From the NCBI GenBank assembly GCA_902519435.1, contig CABYKC010000023.1, positions 1 through 9,506 on the forward strand: a stretch of DNA of 9,506 nucleotides, written 5' to 3'. This DNA is from an uncultured Alphaproteobacteria bacterium. GTDB taxonomy: Bacteria; Pseudomonadota; Alphaproteobacteria; HIMB59; GCA-002718135. Positions 5,753-9,506 of this stretch are shown one piece after another (the stretch's first letter is position 1; each line of letters starts with the position of its first letter). The notes under the pieces were generated by a model that worked only from the letters and a program-made list of their open reading frames with translations, had not been told where the DNA came from and did not search any database. Position numbers and translations under genes: made by a program.

Positions 5753-6634
5753 TCACCCCTTTATTGCCCCAGCTGCTATTCCACGCACAAACCATCTTCC
5801 AGAAATAAAGTATACAAAAAGAGGAACTAGAGAAGTTAATATTGTTGCTGACATATCTACGTTGTACTCGGCAACACCATAATCTACTTGCACAATATTA
5901 TTTAATTGAACTGTCATTGGTTGGTTGTCTCTTCCTGCAAAAACTAATCCTAGAAGAAAATCATTCCAAATTCCTGTAACTTGAAGAATGACAGCTACGA
6001 TAGTTATAGGAGTAGACATTGGAATTATTACATAAAAAAATATTTTTATAAAATTACCACCATCTATTCTGGCAGCTTTAAATAGATCTATTGGAAGACT
6101 CGCGTAAAAATTTCTGAAGATAAGTGTTAGTATTGGCATACCAAAAATAGTATGAACAAGTATGATGCCTGGTAAAGAAGAATAAATACCTAAGAAATCT
6201 TCTATTTTTAAAAGTGGGTACACCATTACTTGATAAGGAATGAATGCACCAAACATACATAGGCCAAAAAAGAAGTATGCTCCCCTAAAACGCCAAAAGG
6301 CTAATGCATATCCATTAAGTGCACTTAAAGCTACGGATACAATTACACTAGGTACAGTTATCTTCACGGAGTTAACAAAACCTGGCTTCAATCCCTCACA
6401 TACAAATCCTGTACATGCTTGAGACCAAGCTTTTGGCCAAGCATAAAAACTAAGTTCTTTCGGGAGGTTTAAAATATTAGCAGCTCTTATTTCATCCATA
6501 TCTTTAAGAGAAGTTATGATCATTACGTATAAGGGCATTAAAAAAAATAATGCGCACATAATTATAAAACAATACAAACCTATTCTTCCAACTGTAAGGT
6601 GTTTTGGTCGAGGTCCTTTAGGAATAGTAGACAT
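5753..6634 (-). CDS. Sugar ABC transporter inner-membrane permease, MalG/GtsC type
   Basis: The 293-residue protein has about six hydrophobic segments, starting with LYCFIIMCALFFLMPLYVMIITS (20-42). The EAA loop that docks the ATPase is KAARIDGG...IIP (186-205), followed by TPITIVAVILQ. Several segments match the glucose/mannose importer permeases of the GtsC group: a periplasmic loop with paired cysteines (ACTGFVCEGL, C74 and C79), the FRGAYFFFG segment, GIWNDFLLGLVFAG, QPMTVQLNNIV, EYNVDMSATILTSLVP and the C-terminal GRWFVRGIAAGAIKG. Its ATG overlaps the TAA of the upstream permease by one base (TAATG), with no separate SD, so synthesis is probably coupled to keep the two permeases equal. 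The family resemblance suggests glucose, mannose or related sugars, but permease sequence alone does not fix substrate. Confidence 0.92.
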   Translation of the reverse strand: MSTIPKGPRPKHLTVGRIGLYCFIIMCALFFLMPLYVMIITSLKDMDEIRAANILNLPKELSFYAWPKAWSQACTGFVCEGLKPGFVNSVKITVPSVIVSVALSALNGYALAFWRFRGAYFFFGLCMFGAFIPYQVMVYPLLKIEDFLGIYSSLPGIILVHTIFGMPILTLIFRNFYASLPIDLFKAARIDGGNFIKIFFYVIIPMSTPITIVAVILQVTGIWNDFLLGLVFAGRDNQPMTVQLNNIVQVDYGVAEYNVDMSATILTSLVPLFVYFISGRWFVRGIAAGAIKG

Positions 6635-7515
6635 TAGTTATTTGCGTATTTGTTTCTTAGATAAAATTCATAAAAAGCCCAGGGAGCAAGAATACATACA
6701 ACTGAAATAAACATTATTATAGAAGCTGCAAAAGCTTGTCCTAAATTTGCTCTACTAAAAAAATTCTCCATTACATACATTGCAGGTGTTGTAGTGGCAT
6801 ATCCTGGTCCACCAGATGTAAGAGCTAAAATTAAATCATAGACTTTTACTACACCTGCTGCAATCAAGACAATTGCGGTTACTACCATTGGTCTTAACAT
6901 CGGCAAAATTACAAAAATATAAGATTTCCATTTAGCTACACCTTCAATACTAAGTGATTTCCAAATATCTTCATCAATTCCTCTGAGTCCTGCTAACATT
7001 AATACCATTACAAAACCTGCGCCTTGCCAAACAGCAGCTATACATACAGCATAGATTGCAAGATCTCTATTTACCAACCAGTCTAATTCAAACCATGTCA
7101 TACCCCACATATGCATTGAATTCTCTAGACCAAATGTTGGGTTTAAAACCCATTTCCAGACTAAACCAGTAACAACAAAAGACATGGCATAAGGATATAA
7201 AAAAATTGTTCTAAATAAACTCTCACCTCTTATTTTTTGATCAATCAAAACTGCTAATAAAAAACCAATAATCAGACAACCAATTGTAAATACAAAACCA
7301 TAAATAAAAATATTTTCTACAGCTACATCCCATTTTCTTTGTTTAAATAATCTTTCGTATTGATCAAAACCAACATAGTTCATTACTGGAACTAATTTTG
7401 AGTTTGTTAAAGAATATACAAAAGAATAAATAATGCATCCAACAAAGACAGTTAAAGATATAACTATCATCGGTAACAGTGCTATTTTTGCAGCTATGTT
7501 TCTATAAAAAGGCAT
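6634..7515 (-). CDS. Sugar ABC transporter inner-membrane permease, MalF/GtsB type
   Basis: The 293-residue partner permease has six predicted hydrophobic segments and the binding-protein-dependent transporter fold. The EAA-like loop is at about 182-206 (DIWKSLSIEGVAKWKSY...LPML); its usual 'EAA' triplet is replaced by KSL, though the following acidic-glycine (EG) turn and proline remain. VVKVYDLILALTSGGPGYATTTPAMYVM (222-249) is the characteristic C-terminal block of this permease class. It heterodimerises with the downstream GtsC-type permease. Start ATG 7515 has no Shine-Dalgarno sequence and lies 8 bases after a perfect 12-bp stem-loop, which sets it apart from the upstream binding-protein gene; expression may be tuned there. 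Confidence 0.92.
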   Translation of the reverse strand: MPFYRNIAAKIALLPMIVISLTVFVGCIIYSFVYSLTNSKLVPVMNYVGFDQYERLFKQRKWDVAVENIFIYGFVFTIGCLIIGFLLAVLIDQKIRGESLFRTIFLYPYAMSFVVTGLVWKWVLNPTFGLENSMHMWGMTWFELDWLVNRDLAIYAVCIAAVWQGAGFVMVLMLAGLRGIDEDIWKSLSIEGVAKWKSYIFVILPMLRPMVVTAIVLIAAGVVKVYDLILALTSGGPGYATTTPAMYVMENFFSRANLGQAFAASIIMFISVVCILAPWAFYEFYLRNKYANN

Positions 7516-7523
7516 AAAATGTT

Positions 7524-7553
7524 AAATGGCAGGATAAATTAATCCTGCCATTT
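7524..7553 (-). promoter_or_regulatory. Intergenic stem-loop between binding-protein and permease genes
   Basis: AAATGGCAGGAT (7524-7535) and ATCCTGCCATTT (7542-7553) form a perfect 12-bp inverted repeat around a 6-base loop. In transcript orientation it begins 9 bases after the binding-protein stop and ends 8 bases before the permease ATG. What follows is not a clean U-tract (AACATTTTATG), so it is a poor intrinsic terminator. A partial terminator or a 3'-protecting hairpin is likelier. In maltose-type operons such structures let the binding protein be made in large excess over membrane components; that role is inferred here. Confidence 0.75.
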
Positions 7554-7562
7554 CGTATATAT

Positions 7563-8807
7563 TTAAAGTCCGCTAGTTAAAACGCCTTCTAAGTCGTCCA
7601 TTACTTGAGCAACAGTGTAATTAGGATCATTTCTAAATTCAGAAATAATATCACCCCATGCTGCAGTGAACGCAGGAGTATTCCAATCATCACTTTCTCT
7701 CATAATTGCATCTGGATTTTGAATTAAATCTAAACCCATTTGCATACAAGCATCAGCTGCAGAAGTATCAACGTCAAGTCTCATAGGAAGAGAACCTTTA
7801 GCATTGTTAAATTTAGCCTGTACAGTTGGATTAACCATCATACTTGCCATTGCTAGCTGAGCATCTTTCACTTTTGGATCATCATTTTTAGGAAAAACAA
7901 ATACATCACCACCAAGAGCAACATATTTTTCTTTACCAGGAATTACACAAGAATAATCAACCATTGCTTCTTGTCCAGCAACAGCAAATTCACCTCTTGC
8001 CCAATCTCCCATAACTTGCATTGCAGCTTTTCCTTCGATAACCATAGCTGTAGTATCATTCCATAATCTTCCAGGAGAACCTTCATCTGTGAATTGATTT
8101 AATTCTCTGTAAGTATTTAGAACTGACTCAAATCTTCCATCTCTAAATGCATCTAGATCCTTATCTCTATAAATTGATTGCATTAGAGGAAAGCCCATTA
8201 TTGAAGACGCAACAACATCAAACATACCAGATTCTTGCCATCCTTGACCACCTAGTGCCAATGGAATGATTCCAGCTTCTTGAATTTTTGGAGCTCCAGC
8301 TAAAAATTCCTCAAAGGTTTGAGGCACTGGTAAACCAACTTGTTTGTAAACGTCATTGTTGATCCACATCCATTGCCAGCTGTGAATATTTACAGGAACG
8401 CAATAAAATTCACCCTCAAATTCACAAGTTTCAATTAATTCAGGTGGGTAAATAAAATCTCTCCAACCCTCTGCTGAAGCAACTTCTTCAAGTGATTGAA
8501 GTAAACCTTGCTCAACTAAATCTACAAATTGTTTTGATACGTTGAACTGTGCTGCAGTTGGCGGATTTCCACCAATAATTCTGTTTACAGTTGTACCTCT
8601 TGCATTATCACCACCAGTAATTGCAGTGTCAATCCAAGTATTACCCATTTCTTCCCAAGCTTTAGCAAATTCTGAAATTGCAGCTTGCTCTCCACCAGAA
8701 GTCCACCAGTGAATAACTTCAGCTTCCATGTGACCAGCAGCCTTGGAAACGTTAGTAAAAGATAGGGGTACGAATATAGTTAATAATATTGAAAAAAATT
8801 TTTTCAT
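7563..8807 (-). CDS. Periplasmic sugar-binding protein of ABC transporter (glucose/mannose GtsA type)
   Basis: The 414-residue extracellular solute-binding protein captures the sugar in the periplasm and delivers it to the adjacent permeases. The N-terminus MKKFFSILLTIFVPLSFTNVSKAAG is a classical Sec signal peptide, with cleavage likely after SKA or KAA (residues 23-24); there is no lipobox. The mature protein opens with AEVIHWWTSGGEQAAI, typical of CUT1 glucose-type binding proteins. Other family segments are IIGGNPPTAAQF (77-88), VNIHSWQWMWIN (139-150), EGKAAMQVMGDWARGEF (258-274) and KGSLPMRLDVDTSAADAC (337-354). Four cysteines (128, 136, 287, 354) remain after cleavage and could pair as two disulfides. 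A strong SD lies 6 bases before ATG 8807, stronger than any downstream gene has, consistent with high expression. It is the first gene of the operon, facing the LacI-family regulator. Confidence 0.93.
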   Translation of the reverse strand: MKKFFSILLTIFVPLSFTNVSKAAGHMEAEVIHWWTSGGEQAAISEFAKAWEEMGNTWIDTAITGGDNARGTTVNRIIGGNPPTAAQFNVSKQFVDLVEQGLLQSLEEVASAEGWRDFIYPPELIETCEFEGEFYCVPVNIHSWQWMWINNDVYKQVGLPVPQTFEEFLAGAPKIQEAGIIPLALGGQGWQESGMFDVVASSIMGFPLMQSIYRDKDLDAFRDGRFESVLNTYRELNQFTDEGSPGRLWNDTTAMVIEGKAAMQVMGDWARGEFAVAGQEAMVDYSCVIPGKEKYVALGGDVFVFPKNDDPKVKDAQLAMASMMVNPTVQAKFNNAKGSLPMRLDVDTSAADACMQMGLDLIQNPDAIMRESDDWNTPAFTAAWGDIISEFRNDPNYTVAQVMDDLEGVLTSGL

Positions 8808-8813
8808 TATTTT

Positions 8814-8820
8814 CCTCCCT
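8814..8820 (-). promoter_or_regulatory. Strong ribosome binding site AGGGAGG for the sugar-binding protein
   Basis: On the minus strand AGGGAGG (8820 to 8814) ends 6 bases before the ATG at 8807 and follows an A-rich stretch. It is close to the full anti-SD complement and fixes the start codon. The regulator gene on the other strand has no comparable sequence, so translation favours the binding protein. Confidence 0.8.
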
Positions 8821-8833
8821 TTTTTTTAATAAT

Positions 8834-8880
8834 TTGACAATTTAGTAAAACGTTTTACTTGTCAAGCCAAATAGTATTAT
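8834..8880. promoter_or_regulatory. Divergent promoter region for the transporter operon (-) and lacI-type gene (+)
   Basis: The 101-base gap between ATG 8807 (-) and ATG 8909 (+) must carry both promoters. TTGACA occurs on the plus strand at 8834-8839 and again on the minus strand at 8865-8860, bracketing the palindrome. For the regulator a -10-like TATTAT is at 8875-8880, with a -35-like TTTACT at 8854-8859 but only 15 bases of spacing. For the transporter operon the minus-strand TTGACA has no convincing -10 at 16-18 bases, so the exact promoters remain uncertain. Confidence 0.4.
8844..8859. promoter_or_regulatory. LacI/GalR-type operator palindrome AGTAAAACGTTTTACT
   Basis: This is a perfect 16-bp palindrome with the central CG typical of LacI-family operators. 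It sits midway between the divergent regulator and transporter genes, directly downstream of the minus-strand TTGACA, where a bound repressor would block transcription of the sugar operon and probably its own gene. The regulator's recognition helix (LSVSSVSRAL) resembles GalR (VSVATVSRV), whose operators have the related TAANCGNTTA core. No second copy was noticed in the window. Confidence 0.75.
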
Positions 8881-8908
8881 TTAATTTAATTAATAGATTT
8901 TAAGTATT

Positions 8909-9506
8909 ATGAAGAAAAACAAGAAAATAAATATTGTTGGTTTATCTCAAAAATTAGGTTTATCAGTGAGTTCAGTATCAAGAGCATTGAATGGATATGA
9001 CAATATATCACAGAAAACAAAAGATAAAATTTTTAAAACAGCTAAAAAATATAACTACTTTCCTGACTTAAATGCCAAAAGATTAGCTTCCAAGAAAACG
9101 GATACAATTGCTTTTATATCATCCATAGATCCCGACGCACCAGATCACGTTGTTTTACAGTTTCTTGCAGGAATTACTCTTGGGATAAAAAATACAAATA
9201 CTGAATTAATAACAAAATTTTGCTTAAATGAAGATGAAGAAATGAACTATTTCAAAAAACTCATTAATACAGGTCAAGCAGATAAATTTATTTTTTATAA
9301 AATTAAAAAAAATGATGAAAGAGTTCAATTCTTAAACCAAAGAGGAATCAAATTTGTGACTTGGGGTAGAACTAACAAACAAACAGAGCATGCTTGGATT
9401 GATCTGGATAATAAGAAAAGTATTGAACTGTTAATGGATAAGCTTTCAAATAATGGCCATAAAAGAATTGCTTTTATCAATGTTCATCGAAGTTTTAATT
9501 ATGGAG
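8909..9506 (+). CDS. LacI-family transcriptional regulator (3' end outside window)
   Basis: An open frame without stop runs from ATG 8909 to the right edge, giving 199 residues of a family normally about 330-350. The N-terminal helix-turn-helix is at about residues 8-28 (NIVGLSQKLGLSVSSVSRALNG), followed by the third helix QKTKDKIFKTAKKYNYFP and the minor-groove hinge helix PDLNAKRLASKKT (52-64). Its leucine (59) would intercalate at the central CG of the operator. The effector-binding core starts at TIAFISS (66-72) and includes WIDLDNKKSIELLMDKLSNNGHKRIAFI (163-190), standard for the periplasmic-binding-protein-like domain. It is divergent from the sugar transporter operon and probably represses it until the sugar or a derivative binds. 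No SD is visible before the ATG, suggesting low expression. An alternative role as activator cannot be excluded. Confidence 0.92.
   Translation, partial: MKKNKKINIVGLSQKLGLSVSSVSRALNGYDNISQKTKDKIFKTAKKYNYFPDLNAKRLASKKTDTIAFISSIDPDAPDHVVLQFLAGITLGIKNTNTELITKFCLNEDEEMNYFKKLINTGQADKFIFYKIKKNDERVQFLNQRGIKFVTWGRTNKQTEHAWIDLDNKKSIELLMDKLSNNGHKRIAFINVHRSFNYG

Noticed and set aside
6078..6710. Several 60-64 residue frames on both strands within the permease genes
   Set aside because: All overlap permease coding sequence with clear transmembrane and EAA-loop motifs; none has a start signal or domain of its own.
8886..8893. TTAATTAA palindrome before the regulator gene as a second operator
   Set aside because: Pure A/T palindromes are expected by chance in this DNA and it lacks the central CG of LacI-family sites.
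1..9506. CRISPR array, tRNA/rRNA, insertion sequence, toxin-antitoxin or defence system
   Set aside because: Read on both strands; no regularly spaced repeats, transposase motifs, terminal inverted repeats, tRNA cloverleaf or defence-type domains were found. Apart from the truncation junction the content is ordinary sugar metabolism.

Overview
The window is strongly A+T-rich, gene-dense DNA of bacterial type, with short or overlapping gene boundaries. The protein families (a GtsABC-like sugar ABC transporter, an alphaproteobacterial-style exonuclease I, and an aldehyde dehydrogenase/FucU/ribokinase cluster) together with the low G+C suggest a streamlined, probably marine alphaproteobacterium of the kind related to SAR11, HIMB59 or AEGEAN-169. 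That placement is an inference from family resemblance and base composition; there is no rRNA or marker gene here to fix it.

Left part, + strand (1-1738): the 3' end of an aldehyde dehydrogenase-family gene, a RbsD/FucU-type sugar mutarotase and a PfkB-family ribokinase lie 12 and 2 bases apart and look like the end of one pentose or deoxy-sugar/nucleoside-sugar catabolic operon. A small two-helix membrane protein follows (1754-1939), preceded by a near-consensus sigma-70 promoter. Next is an exonuclease I-like DEDDh nuclease (1972-2721) that lacks the C-terminal half of its family.

Right part, - strand (8807 down to 2703): a sugar-uptake and processing operon. The order is periplasmic sugar-binding protein, two permeases, MalK-type ATPase, a TIM-barrel sugar isomerase/epimerase and a Gfo/Idh/MocA oxidoreductase, then a 24-codon remnant of a GH1 beta-glucosidase. 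Most junctions are one-base stop/start overlaps or 2-base gaps; the exception is a 47-base gap with a perfect 12-bp hairpin between the binding-protein and first permease genes. A LacI-family regulator gene (8909 to the window end, incomplete) is divergently transcribed, and the 101-base shared intergenic region holds a perfect 16-bp palindrome with a central CG, typical of LacI/GalR operators. The simplest model is uptake of a glucose-like sugar or glucoside, oxidation and isomerisation by the Gfo/Idh and TIM-barrel enzymes, and originally hydrolysis by the GH1 enzyme, under local LacI-type repression.

The most notable finding is at about 2700-2708. The exonuclease gene (+) and the GH1 gene (-) meet tail to tail and both are cut off at the same point, so the last codons of the exonuclease are antisense to the GH1 start motif. 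This is either a deletion/recombination scar that removed the 3' parts of both genes, or an assembly chimera. I saw no CRISPR array, tRNA, insertion sequence or recognisable defence system.
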